A DNA stretch of 64,000 bases, from contig CAMDAO010000002.1 of the NCBI GenBank assembly GCA_945888595.1, positions 1-64,000 on the forward strand, given 5' to 3'. The translations under genes were made by a program, and so were the position numbers. Shown here one piece after another: positions 39,291-49,041 of the stretch (position 1 is the stretch's first letter; each line of letters begins with the position of its first letter). The stretch is from Chryseobacterium gleum. GTDB taxonomy: Bacteria; Bacteroidota; Bacteroidia; Flavobacteriales_D; Crocinitomicaceae. The notes under the pieces are model-generated. The model had not been told where the DNA came from. It did no database searches and saw only the letters and a program-made list of their open reading frames with translations.

Positions 39291-41468
39291 ATGGCTGATT
39301 ATGATTTAAAAGTTGCCTTACGTAAGTTTTTCGGATTTGATAGTTTTAAAGGAACTCAAGAAGAGATTATCACGAACGTATTGAACGGAAATAATACGTT
39401 CGTCATCATGCCAACAGGTGGAGGTAAATCGATGTGCTATCAATTACCAGCTTTATTACTAGAAGGAACAGCCGTGATTGTTTCTCCTTTAATTGCTTTA
39501 ATGAAAAATCAGGTGGATGCTATGCGAAGTGTTAGTGACAATGAAACAATTGCACATTTTATGAATTCTTCGTTAACAAAAGGTGAAATTGCTCGTGTCA
39601 AGAAGGATGTGAAAGATGGAGCCACGAAATTGTTATATGTTGCCCCTGAATCACTTACTAAACTTGAAAATATTGCTTTTTTAACATCTGTTAATGTTTC
39701 TTTTTTCGCCATAGATGAAGCACATTGCATATCTGAGTGGGGGCATGATTTTAGACCAGAGTATAGAAGACTTCGTGAGATATTTGAGAAAATTTCAAAT
39801 GTTCCTGTGATAGCTTTGACTGCTACAGCTACTCCTAAAGTTCAATATGATATTCAGAAAAATTTGAATATGTTGGACGCCAAGGTTTTTAAGTCTTCTT
39901 TTAATCGAGATAACTTGTACTATGAAATTCGACCTAAAAAGGATGTAGAAAGAGAAATCATTCGCTATATAAGGACAAAAGAAGGGAAGAGTGGAATTAT
40001 ATACTGCCTCAGCAGAAAAAAGGTGGAAGAAATAGCTGAGCTGCTGCAAGTGAATGGAATCAATGCTCTACCTTATCATGCAGGTTTAGACGCATCTACC
40101 CGAGCAAGACATCAAGATATGTTCCTAATGGAAGATGCTTCAATTATTGTTGCTACCATCGCTTTTGGCATGGGTATTGACAAACCAGATGTTCGTTTTG
40201 TCATTCATCATGATATTCCAAAGTCGTTAGAAAGTTATTACCAAGAGACAGGAAGAGCTGGTCGAGATGGAGGAGAAGGTGATTGTGTTGTTTTTTATAA
40301 TTACAAAGATATTGAGAAATTAGAAAAATTTCTTCAAGGAAAACCTGTTGCAGAGCAAGAAATTGGCAAACAATTATTAAACGAAATGGTTTCTTTTGCA
40401 GAAACTTCTGTTTGCAGACGTAAATTTATTTTACATTATTTTGGAGAAGAGTTTGAAGAACATAAATGTACGAGTTTATGCGATAATTGCAAGCATCCAA
40501 AGGAGAAAAGTGAAGGAAAGGTATATGTTCAAATGCTTCTAGAATCGCTTATTGATCTTCAAGAGATGCAAAAACACAAGCATTATTGTTCTTATTTAGT
40601 AGGAAGCACTACATCTGAAATAAAAAGTTATAAGCACGATTTATTGCCTCGTTTTGGGATTGGAAAAGAGAAAGACGAGAATTTTTGGAATGCATTAATA
40701 AGACAAGCCTTAGTTTATGGCTTTATTTCAAAGGATATTGAGTCCTATGGGATTATGAAATTGACTGACAAAGGGCATGATTTTATTAAAAATCCAGTGT
40801 CGTTTGCCATTATGAAGGAACATGATTATTCAACAATTGATGATGATATTTCAGTTGTAAATGGAAGTGGTGGTGCTTTTGATGAAGTATTATATGCTAT
40901 GTTAATTGACTTAAGAAAATCATTGTCTAAACAAAATAACATTCCCCCTTTCGTAATTTTTCAAGAGCCTTCTTTGGTTGATATGTGTTTTCATTACCCA
41001 ATAACAATTGATGAATTAACCCATATTCAGGGCGTTGGACATGGTAAAGCTTCTAGATATGGAGCGCCTTTTATTGAATTAATCAGTAATTACGTGCTTG
41101 ACAACGAGATAGAGAGACCAAATGATTTAGTCGTTAAATCCTTGGTAAATAAATCAATTCTAAAAGTTCAATTAATCCAAAATATTGATAGAAAATTACC
41201 TTTAGAAGATATCGGTAGAGCTCTTGGTAAATCTATAGATGAGGTGATTGAGGAAATTGAAGCCATTGTTTCTTCAGGAACAAGAGTTAATATTAATTAT
41301 TATATAGAAGATATTTTAGATTCTGACAACCAAGATGAAATATATGAATATTTCTCTGATGCTGAATCAGATGATTTGACCACTGCATACCATGAATTTG
41401 ATGGTGACTATTCAGAGGAAGAATTAAGATTAATGAGAATAAAATTTATGAGTGAAATGGCGAATTAA
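39291..41468 (+). CDS. recQ: ATP-dependent DNA helicase RecQ
   Basis: VIMPTGGGKSMCYQLPALL, FAIDEAHCISEWGHDFRPEY, YYQETGRAGRDGGEGDC, and a C-terminal HRDC region. Confidence 0.96.
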   Translation: MADYDLKVALRKFFGFDSFKGTQEEIITNVLNGNNTFVIMPTGGGKSMCYQLPALLLEGTAVIVSPLIALMKNQVDAMRSVSDNETIAHFMNSSLTKGEIARVKKDVKDGATKLLYVAPESLTKLENIAFLTSVNVSFFAIDEAHCISEWGHDFRPEYRRLREIFEKISNVPVIALTATATPKVQYDIQKNLNMLDAKVFKSSFNRDNLYYEIRPKKDVEREIIRYIRTKEGKSGIIYCLSRKKVEEIAELLQVNGINALPYHAGLDASTRARHQDMFLMEDASIIVATIAFGMGIDKPDVRFVIHHDIPKSLESYYQETGRAGRDGGEGDCVVFYNYKDIEKLEKFLQGKPVAEQEIGKQLLNEMVSFAETSVCRRKFILHYFGEEFEEHKCTSLCDNCKHPKEKSEGKVYVQMLLESLIDLQEMQKHKHYCSYLVGSTTSEIKSYKHDLLPRFGIGKEKDENFWNALIRQALVYGFISKDIESYGIMKLTDKGHDFIKNPVSFAIMKEHDYSTIDDDISVVNGSGGAFDEVLYAMLIDLRKSLSKQNNIPPFVIFQEPSLVDMCFHYPITIDELTHIQGVGHGKASRYGAPFIELISNYVLDNEIERPNDLVVKSLVNKSILKVQLIQNIDRKLPLEDIGRALGKSIDEVIEEIEAIVSSGTRVNINYYIEDILDSDNQDEIYEYFSDAESDDLTTAYHEFDGDYSEEELRLMRIKFMSEMAN

Positions 41469-41485
41469 TAAGCATCATTTTGGGA

Positions 41486-41923
41486 TTACTCTTTTTTTTT
41501 TAGAATAAATGTTTGATTGATATTATTAATAACTCCAACTAGAATTAAATCTGTCGAGGTAATAATATTAATTTCCATCTTTAATTCAGGCATAAAGGAA
41601 CCATCTGATTTTAGATTTTGAAGTGTGATTCCTTTTCCATCGTCAAAAATTGAATAGTTTCCTTGTTCAGAAATAACGGAAGGAATCCCATCTATTTGAA
41701 AGTTTTGTGAACGAGAAAATGTGCCTACTGTATTTGATTTAATTTTGAAATCTGAAAAAATAAAATCTCCTTGCGAATCAATGACAGAAGTTAAACCGTT
41801 TAGATATCCTTGTTTGTAGGTTACAATTTCCCAATTTCCCTGCAATTTATTGATCGTTCTTTGATTTTTAGAACAACTTAAAAGCAAAGTGATGCAAACA
41901 ATTGATATAAAAAGTTGTTTCAT
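41486..41923 (-). CDS. lipocalin-like lipoprotein, hypothetical
   Basis: Lipobox LLLSC; KLQGNWEIVTYKQG typical of lipocalin-like Bacteroidetes lipoproteins. Confidence 0.6.
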   Translation of the reverse strand: MKQLFISIVCITLLLSCSKNQRTINKLQGNWEIVTYKQGYLNGLTSVIDSQGDFIFSDFKIKSNTVGTFSRSQNFQIDGIPSVISEQGNYSIFDDGKGITLQNLKSDGSFMPELKMEINIITSTDLILVGVINNINQTFILKKKE

Positions 41924-41927
41924 GATT

Positions 41928-43115
41928 TTAAAAACAAGCTAAACTCATGATTTGCATTCCCGTTTTTAATGCCTGAGAATCTATATTAAATTTTGGATGA
42001 TGCACTCCATAGACAATTCCTTTACTTTCGTTTCTTACGCCGAGTCTAAAAAAGCACACAGGTATTTCTTGAGAATAATATGAAAAATCTTCTGATGTCA
42101 TTCGAATTGGAAGAGCTTCTACTTTGGATGCTCCTAAATAATCAATTGCTTTTTCTCTTAAAATTCCCGTTATTTTTGGATTATTTTCTAAATAGGGATA
42201 GCCTTTACTGATTTCAATTTCTGCTGTTCCACCATATGCTTCAGTAACATTTTTTACATGTGTTTTTATTAATTCCCATGCTTTTTCTCTCCAAATTTCA
42301 TTCATGGTACGAAATGTTCCTTTTAAGTGAACTTTATCTGGAATTATATTAGTAGCTCCAAGTCCTTCAAAATGTCCAAAAGTTAGCACCGAAGGAATTG
42401 TCGGATCGCAATTTCTACTAATTATTTGTTGAATAGTTGTGATGATGGATGCACCTATTAAAATGGGATCTATTGTTACGTGAGGTGTAGCTCCATGTCC
42501 ACCTTTTCCATGAATAGTCACGTATATTTCGTCACATGACGCCATGTACAGCCCTTCTCGAAAACCTACATTACCGGTTATCATATCTGGAAAAACATGT
42601 AGTGCATACATTTCTTTCACTTCAGGATTATGTAATACACCATCTCTTATCATAAATGTGGCACCTCCTGGATTTTTCTCTTCTCCTGGTTGAAAAATTA
42701 ATTTCACTGGCTGAAGTAATTCATCCTTTAATTCATTCACTATTTCGGCAACTCCCAGTAAAATAGAAGTATGTACATCATGTCCACACGCATGCATGAC
42801 ACCATCAATAGTTGATTTGTAATCGACCTGATTTTCCTCTCTGATAGGCAAAGCATCTAAATCAGATCTAAGACCAATGCAAGGTTGGTTAGGAGTGTTT
42901 TTGTTTCCGTAAATTACAGCAATAACCCCTGTGTCACCAACGGCAGTTTTATGTTCAATACCAAGATGTGTTAAGGTATCCGAAACAAATTGCATCGTAT
43001 TGAATTCTTGATAAGATAATTCAGGGTATTTGTGCAGATGTTCCCTATATCCTTTGACTTTTTCGAATAATTCATGAGAACGCTTCGTAATAATTTCGTG
43101 TATATTATTTTTCAT
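41928..43115 (-). CDS. M20 family amidohydrolase
   Basis: RSDLDALPIREENQVDYKSTIDGVMHACGHDVHTSILLG, QPGEEKNPGGATFMI, MTSEDFSYY. Confidence 0.93.
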   Translation of the reverse strand: MKNNIHEIITKRSHELFEKVKGYREHLHKYPELSYQEFNTMQFVSDTLTHLGIEHKTAVGDTGVIAVIYGNKNTPNQPCIGLRSDLDALPIREENQVDYKSTIDGVMHACGHDVHTSILLGVAEIVNELKDELLQPVKLIFQPGEEKNPGGATFMIRDGVLHNPEVKEMYALHVFPDMITGNVGFREGLYMASCDEIYVTIHGKGGHGATPHVTIDPILIGASIITTIQQIISRNCDPTIPSVLTFGHFEGLGATNIIPDKVHLKGTFRTMNEIWREKAWELIKTHVKNVTEAYGGTAEIEISKGYPYLENNPKITGILREKAIDYLGASKVEALPIRMTSEDFSYYSQEIPVCFFRLGVRNESKGIVYGVHHPKFNIDSQALKTGMQIMSLACF

Positions 43116-43497
43116 TAGAAATAGAATTATAACCAGAAAGGATCAATTTGATAGAGACAAAAGCCATAATTAGTCCGAAAACTAGTTTTACAACTGATGG
43201 GGATAATTTTAAGGATAATTTGGAACCAAAATAACCTCCGATAACGAAAGTTAGAGCAATAATTAAACCAAAATCCCAGTTAATATTGGCAGTTTTAGAA
43301 TAATTCATTACTGCTAAAATCCCAACGGGCATAACGAGAATGAATAAACTTGTTCCTTGTGCTTGATGCTGTGTCAAACCCAAAAAGAAAACGAGAGCTG
43401 GAACAATCACAACGCCTCCACCAACACCAACGAATCCACTTATTATTCCCGCGAATAAACCAATAATAACTAGGATAAGTATCGTTTGAGTTGTCAT
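43105..43497 (-). CDS. half-size TauE/SafE (TSUP) family permease
   Basis: GLFAGIISGFVGVGGGVVIVPALVFFLGLTQHQAQGTSL; about 130 aa, one repeat only. Confidence 0.88.
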   Translation of the reverse strand: MTTQTILILVIIGLFAGIISGFVGVGGGVVIVPALVFFLGLTQHQAQGTSLFILVMPVGILAVMNYSKTANINWDFGLIIALTFVIGGYFGSKLSLKLSPSVVKLVFGLIMAFVSIKLILSGYNSISNEK

Positions 43498-43548
43498 ATC
43501 TTGAATTTGTATTAGCAAATATAGTCTTTTTGTTATTTAGACTGGAGA

Positions 43549-43600
43549 TTTTTAGACATTAGATGATAGACTTCAATTTATTTAAATTTTGTCTACTGTC
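43549..43600. repeat. degenerate AGAC/AGAT heptad-like repeat spacer with inverted GTCT units
   Basis: TAGACTGG-AGATTTT-TAGACAT-TAGATGA-TAGACTT, then GTCTACTGTCTC. Confidence 0.55.
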
Positions 43601-43605
43601 TCTAT

Positions 43606-44592
43606 TCATTCCACCATCATATTACAACCTCTCAAGTCAGAATTATCAAATCTTCCCATCAGATAAAAATCTTCGCCCATTCTTTGCCCTAAATCTTGTG
43701 TGGCAATAAAACTACAACTGTATAGATTCGCTAAATCAATCACATTTACTCCTCCCGTTTTACCTTCTTTCACATATTGAAAAGGGTCATTCGTTTGCCG
43801 AATTTTGATCTCCATCCATTTTGGCAAAGAGAAAACACCCTCTTTATTGCTGTATGATTGAGAAAATAATTCTGTCATACCGTATTCTGATGAAATAAAA
43901 TCACATCCTAACCCCTTTTTAAGGCAGTTGTGTAATTCAACTTTTGTCATCTCTTTGCGGCGACCTTTCATTCCTCCAGTTTCGATAATTTGAGCTTGGG
44001 ATAAATCAACTTTTGCATCGGCTAAATCCAAGAGTGCATATGACACGCCAAATACAACAACTTTCTTCCCTTCCCTTATTGCTTGTTGATAATTAGAAAC
44101 TAAGTTGTCATATTCCTGAAGAAAAAAACCTGAAAGGGGTGAATTCGTTTCTTTTATTAGGTCATTCACCATATACACTAAACTAGACTGACCTTGTTCA
44201 ATGTAATTAGGCAACAAAGCAAGAATAACTTGATCTTTAGTGTCACCAATAAAATCCTTGTAAATTTTTGTAAATGATCGATGATACATTTCTGGTTTTT
44301 GAACTGAATGTTTACTTCGAATCATACCGGTCGTCCCACTGCTGAAGAAATCAAATTGGATGGGTAAATCGCTTGAAATGACTGTATGTGATTTAAAAAA
44401 GGAGATCGGTAAAAAGGGGATTTCATCAATGGTTTTAGGAAAAGGATGATTTAATATTTTTAAATATTCTTTATACACCGAACACTTCTCACGTTGAAAT
44501 TGAAAAACGTCTAAAGCAGTCTTTTCAAAATCAGCATTGTTTTCAATCGAGAAGATTTGATTTTCTAGAAGTTTCATTTCAGAAATTTTCAA
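43606..44592 (-). CDS. LuxE-like acyl-protein synthetase / acyltransferase
   Basis: FFSSGTTGMIRSKHSV, ETGGMKGRRKEMTKVELH, SEYGMTELFSQSYS. Confidence 0.85.
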   Translation of the reverse strand: MKISEMKLLENQIFSIENNADFEKTALDVFQFQREKCSVYKEYLKILNHPFPKTIDEIPFLPISFFKSHTVISSDLPIQFDFFSSGTTGMIRSKHSVQKPEMYHRSFTKIYKDFIGDTKDQVILALLPNYIEQGQSSLVYMVNDLIKETNSPLSGFFLQEYDNLVSNYQQAIREGKKVVVFGVSYALLDLADAKVDLSQAQIIETGGMKGRRKEMTKVELHNCLKKGLGCDFISSEYGMTELFSQSYSNKEGVFSLPKWMEIKIRQTNDPFQYVKEGKTGGVNVIDLANLYSCSFIATQDLGQRMGEDFYLMGRFDNSDLRGCNMMVE

Positions 44593-44598
44593 TCAAAA

Positions 44599-45846
44599 TT
44601 AATGATTTACTTCTAGATTTGGATCATGTTTGTGTTTAAACAGAAAAGCAAAGAGGATTGCGACAACTAAAGAATAAATGGCAAAAGTTAACCAGATGCC
44701 ATTCCAATCTGTAACACCATCCTTACTTATAAAATATTTATCAATAATTCGCCCGCTTAAAAGACTACCTAAAATTGCACCAAATCCATTCACCATCATC
44801 ATAAATAGTCCTTGAACACTTGCTCTTATTTTTGGATCAGCTTGTGTTTCAACAAATAATGAGCCCGATACGTTGAAAAAGTCGAAAGCCATTCCATAAA
44901 TGATACATGAAAGAACGATCATCCATAATCCACTTCCTGGATCGCCATACGCTAACAAACCAAATCTTAAAACCCATGCTAACATACTAATTAACATTAC
45001 TTTTTTTATCCCAAATTTCCGAAGAAAAAACGGAATAAATATGATGAAAATTGTTTCAGATATTTGAGAAATTGACATGATGATTGTCGTATGTTTCATT
45101 ATGAATAAATCTTTGAATTCAGTGATTTTTTCAAAATGACTTAAAAATGTATCTCCGTATGCATTTGTTAATTGTAAAGCGGCCCCTAATAACATTGAAA
45201 AAACGAAGAAAACTACCATTTTAGGTTGTTTAAAAAGTAAAAAAGAATTTAAACTTAAAACATTTATAAAAGATTTTTCCATTTTTTTTGCCAAAGGAGG
45301 GCATTTTGGTAAAGTAAAAGAATATAACCCTAAAATAATTGACGCTAAAGAAGCTACATAGAATTGGTTTGCAGATGCTTTAAAACCAAGAATGTCGATG
45401 GTCCATAATGCGATTATAAACCCTATTGTACCCCACACCCGAATTGGGGGGAACTCTTTTGTAAGATTTGCACCTTTATTTTTTAACGAAGAATAAGCAA
45501 TTGTGATTGATAGAGCAATCGTAGGCATGTAAAAAATCATATTGACCAGTAAAATCCAAAACATGACCGAGGGCGATGAAACTTGAGGTATAAGAAAAAG
45601 AGTAATACCTCCCAGTAAATGCAGAATACCATAAAGTTTTTCAGCATTTAGCCATTTATCCGCAATCATTCCAGCTATTGCAGGCATAAAAAGTGACGAA
45701 ATACCGATAGTTGAAAAAATAGCTCCAAATTCTTCAAAGGTCCAACCTTTTGATTTTGAACAATAAACCCCAATAGTAATAAGCCAAGAACCCCATACAA
45801 AGAATTGCAGAAAATTCATTAAAATTAATTGAAGTTTAATCCGCAT
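44599..45846 (-). CDS. MFS nucleoside permease (NupG-like nucleoside:H+ symporter)
   Basis: FLQFFVWGSWLITIGVYC..., multi-TM MFS, FFNVSGSLFVETQADPKIRASVQGLFMMM. Confidence 0.85.
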   Translation of the reverse strand: MRIKLQLILMNFLQFFVWGSWLITIGVYCSKSKGWTFEEFGAIFSTIGISSLFMPAIAGMIADKWLNAEKLYGILHLLGGITLFLIPQVSSPSVMFWILLVNMIFYMPTIALSITIAYSSLKNKGANLTKEFPPIRVWGTIGFIIALWTIDILGFKASANQFYVASLASIILGLYSFTLPKCPPLAKKMEKSFINVLSLNSFLLFKQPKMVVFFVFSMLLGAALQLTNAYGDTFLSHFEKITEFKDLFIMKHTTIIMSISQISETIFIIFIPFFLRKFGIKKVMLISMLAWVLRFGLLAYGDPGSGLWMIVLSCIIYGMAFDFFNVSGSLFVETQADPKIRASVQGLFMMMVNGFGAILGSLLSGRIIDKYFISKDGVTDWNGIWLTFAIYSLVVAILFAFLFKHKHDPNLEVNH

Positions 45847-45879
45847 AGTAGTAGTAAAATTAATTTGTAAATCTAAATA

Positions 45880-46470
45880 TTAAGAAGTCCTTTTGTTTAT
45901 TTGATCTCTTATTTTAGATGCTAATTCATATTCTTCGTTTTCTAGTGCTGTTTTCAATTGATTTTCAAGCTCTTCTATGGTTATGTTTTCAACGGATTCT
46001 TCTTCTATTTCTTCCTCTTCCGTTTCGTCACCAAAATTGAAGTCATTTTCAATTGCATTTTCATCCAATAAAATCCCAGCACTTGCTAAAATATTCTCGA
46101 AGGTAAAAACGGGACAATTAAAACGCACTCCAATAGCTATGGCATCAGACGTTCTGGCATCAATTTCAGTAATCTGACCTTCTCGTTCGCATATTAGCTT
46201 TGAGTAAAAAATCCCTTCTACTAAATTATAAATAATTACTTCTTTGACTTCGATGGAGAAAGCAACGGCAAAACTTTTAAATAAATCGTGGGTTAATGGG
46301 CGAGTGGGAGTCATTTTTTCTAATTCAATCGCAATAGCTTGCGCTTCAAACCCTCCAATAATAATTGGTAAACGGCGTTTCCCTCCAGCTTCAGATAGTA
46401 CAAGAGCGTAGGCTCCTGATTGTGTTTGGCTGTATGACAGCCCTATAATTTCTAATTTTACTTTCTCCAT
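45880..46470 (-). CDS. bifunctional nuclease family protein (DUF151) with C-terminal UVR motif
   Basis: ALVLSEAGGKRRLPIIIGGFEAQAIAIELE, DARTSDAIAIGVRFNCPVF, C-terminal LENQLKTALENEEYELASKIRDQI. ATG at 46470 preferred over the track start. Confidence 0.88.
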   Translation of the reverse strand: MEKVKLEIIGLSYSQTQSGAYALVLSEAGGKRRLPIIIGGFEAQAIAIELEKMTPTRPLTHDLFKSFAVAFSIEVKEVIIYNLVEGIFYSKLICEREGQITEIDARTSDAIAIGVRFNCPVFTFENILASAGILLDENAIENDFNFGDETEEEEIEEESVENITIEELENQLKTALENEEYELASKIRDQINKRTS

Positions 46471-46497
46471 GCCCTTGTTAACGCGTTGAGATATTAA

Positions 46498-46535
46498 ATA
46501 AAACAACTAAGGAAGCGGTTCGCTTCCTTAGTTGT
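46498..46535 (-). terminator. strong Rho-independent terminator of etfBA
   Basis: Perfect 15-bp stem ACAACTAAGGAAGCG-GTT-CGCTTCCTTAGTTGT followed on the minus strand by TTTATTT. Confidence 0.9.
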
Positions 46536-46576
46536 AAGTTTGTTTCTTTGTAAAAATAATATTTTTTTTGCTAGAA

Positions 46577-47527
46577 TCAGTTGTTTGTAGCATGGAATTT
46601 TTTCAAAGCTTCCGTTAATCGTGGAAGAACTTCAAAAACATCCCCTAATACTCCGTAGTCAGCTGCTTTAAAAAAGGGAGCTTCCGGATCTGTATTAATC
46701 GCAACAATAACTTTTGATCCATTGACACCTGCTAGGTGCTGTATTGCGCCTGAAATACCAGCGGCAATATATAAATTTGGTCGAATAGCAAAACCTGTTT
46801 GGCCAACATGTTCGTGATGAGGTCTCCATCCAATATCAGCAACGGGACGAGAACATGCAGTTGCTGCTCCTAGTTCTTTTGCTAAGTCTTCAACTATTCC
46901 CCAATTCTCAGGTGCTTTAAGTCCTCTACCCGCTGAAACAACTCTTTCAGCTTCTGTTAATGGAATTTCACCTTCTGGTTTTTTTGTAGATAAAACTTTC
47001 ACTCTCGTTTCTCCAGCACCTCCATTAAATTCCTCCACTGCGCAATCACCACCGCTAGGTTCCGGTTGAATACTATTTGGTAATAATGAAATTATTTTTT
47101 TTGCTGTTTTCACATTTACATTTCCAAATGCTTTACCTGAGAAAACATTTACAGAACATGTAAAACCGCCATCATTGGTTGGTAAACTCGTTGCTCCTGA
47201 AACTAATCCAGCTTTTAAACGGACAGAAAGTCTTGGTGCAATTGATTTTGCAATTAGATCGTGTGAGAAAACAACAGTATCTGCTCCCGTTTGTTCAACT
47301 GCCGTAGCTATTATACGCGTAATTTGTTGTGCATCATCTGAATTCACCGACCTGTCAACCAAGACCTTACTAGCTCCATATTCTCCAAGTTTAGCTATGA
47401 TAGCAGAGTCTGCAGTTCCAGTTGTAACGACCGTTACATCACTTCCTAATTTTTTGGCATAGGTCACAGCTTCGAAAGCACTTTTCCCAAGACCATTGCT
47501 AGTTGTTATATATACTATTGTAGACAT
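46577..47527 (-). CDS. etfA: electron transfer flavoprotein subunit alpha
   Basis: VVSAGRGLKAPENWG, PVADIGWRPHHEHVGQTGFAIRPNLYIAAGISGAIQHLAGV. Confidence 0.96.
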   Translation of the reverse strand: MSTIVYITTSNGLGKSAFEAVTYAKKLGSDVTVVTTGTADSAIIAKLGEYGASKVLVDRSVNSDDAQQITRIIATAVEQTGADTVVFSHDLIAKSIAPRLSVRLKAGLVSGATSLPTNDGGFTCSVNVFSGKAFGNVNVKTAKKIISLLPNSIQPEPSGGDCAVEEFNGGAGETRVKVLSTKKPEGEIPLTEAERVVSAGRGLKAPENWGIVEDLAKELGAATACSRPVADIGWRPHHEHVGQTGFAIRPNLYIAAGISGAIQHLAGVNGSKVIVAINTDPEAPFFKAADYGVLGDVFEVLPRLTEALKKFHATNN

Positions 47528-47545
47528 TTCTAATTATTTTTAAAT

Positions 47546-48286
47546 TTAAATGACTTTCGCTTCGTTGTGCAATAATGCTACTAATTCATCCATATTATTA
47601 GGATCAATCATTTTACAAGCCGTTTTTGGAGCGGGCATTGTGTAGGACACAAAAGCGGTTAAAGGTACTACATCAGTTGGAGAAATAATTGACAAAGGCT
47701 TCGTTCTTGCTGCCATGATCCCACGCATATTTGGAATACGTTGTTCGGCCATTCCTTTAGCACATGAAATCACAACTGGAAGTTCTACTTCTACCACTTG
47801 AACACCACCAACTATTTCTTTTTCTAACGTTAGTTTTGTCCCACTAATGTCTAATTTTGAAGCTAATGAAATAAATGGCATGTCTAATTCTTCAGCAATC
47901 ATTCCTGCTACTTGCGAACCATTGTAATTAATCGTTTCTTTACCTGTCAAGATTAAGTCAAATCCATTTGATTTTGCATAGGAAGCAATTTGAGATGCAG
48001 TAAAATAAGCATCTGTGGCATCAGCGTCAATTCGAACAGCATCATCCGCACCGATTGCTAATGCCTTGCGAATGACAGAATCATCCGCCGCAGTTCCAAC
48101 AGTGATAATTGTTACATTTCCGCCAATTGTTTCTTTTAATTCTAATGCACGAACAAGTGCATACCATTCGTCATATGGATTTACAATATATTGAACACCA
48201 TTTTCATCAAATTTAGTACTGCTGTCCGTGAACGCAATTTTTGAAGTAGTGTCTGGCGATTTACTTATACATACAAGTATTTTCAT
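47546..48286 (-). CDS. etfB: electron transfer flavoprotein subunit beta
   Basis: VQYIVNPYDEWYALVRALELKE, LILTGKETINYNGSQVAGMIAEELDMPFISLAS. Confidence 0.96.
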   Translation of the reverse strand: MKILVCISKSPDTTSKIAFTDSSTKFDENGVQYIVNPYDEWYALVRALELKETIGGNVTIITVGTAADDSVIRKALAIGADDAVRIDADATDAYFTASQIASYAKSNGFDLILTGKETINYNGSQVAGMIAEELDMPFISLASKLDISGTKLTLEKEIVGGVQVVEVELPVVISCAKGMAEQRIPNMRGIMAARTKPLSIISPTDVVPLTAFVSYTMPAPKTACKMIDPNNMDELVALLHNEAKVI

Positions 48287-48310
48287 TCTTTCTTGAGTTT
48301 TCTTTTATCG

Positions 48311-48336
48311 TGCGTAAAATTAGTAAATTTTACGCA
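48311..48336. promoter_or_regulatory. perfect 11-bp inverted repeat between divergent etfB and PPTase genes
   Basis: TGCGTAAAATT-AGTA-AATTTTACGCA, 25 bp upstream of the etfB start codon. Confidence 0.55.
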
Positions 48337-48402
48337 TTTAACATTTTTATTGAAAATAAATAAAATTCTTTTTTTCACATTTTTTTGTCTTAAATTTACC
48401 TC

Positions 48403-49041
48403 GTGATTTTTCAACGTGATGAATATAATTTTGGGCCAGTAGCTGTTCATTTAATGAACTTCTCAGATTTTGATCCCTCCCAATTTTTGCATCAGTTGAC
48501 AAGTATAGAAACAGAACGATTCTTTTCTTTTTCAAACATTCAAAGAAAACGAGAGTTTGTTGCGACCCGAATATTAAGACATGAAATTTTTGGTTTTCAG
48601 CATATACATTATGATAAAATTGGCGCTCCCTTTATCGAGGGGGAAGGGTTCATTTCTATCAGTCACTCAAAAAACATTGTTGGAATTGCCACCTGCATAG
48701 ATTTTAAAATTGGTTTAGATATCGAACCAATTAGCGATAAAATTGATAAGATTAAGCATAAATTTCTTTCAATACAGGAAGCAGAAAAATTGGATTGTAA
48801 TTCTCTGATGGAATTAACAAAAGTTTGGTCTGGAAAGGAATCCTTGTATAAAATTTCTGGGACAAAAGGGATAAATTTCCTGACACAATTAGAAGTAGCG
48901 AAAGTGACTGAGGAAGAATGGAACGGTATTTATCAAAATGAAAATAACTCGTTTTCAACCGAATTAAATATCTTTGAACTAGATAATAGGATTATTTCCA
49001 TTAATACAAAGGCTTGTGAAAAATTATCAGACCGTTTTTAA
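48403..49041 (+). CDS. 4'-phosphopantetheinyl transferase superfamily protein
   Basis: ISISHSKNIVGIA, IGLDIEPISDKI, KVWSGKESLYKISG. Confidence 0.88.
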   Translation: MIFQRDEYNFGPVAVHLMNFSDFDPSQFLHQLTSIETERFFSFSNIQRKREFVATRILRHEIFGFQHIHYDKIGAPFIEGEGFISISHSKNIVGIATCIDFKIGLDIEPISDKIDKIKHKFLSIQEAEKLDCNSLMELTKVWSGKESLYKISGTKGINFLTQLEVAKVTEEEWNGIYQNENNSFSTELNIFELDNRIISINTKACEKLSDRF

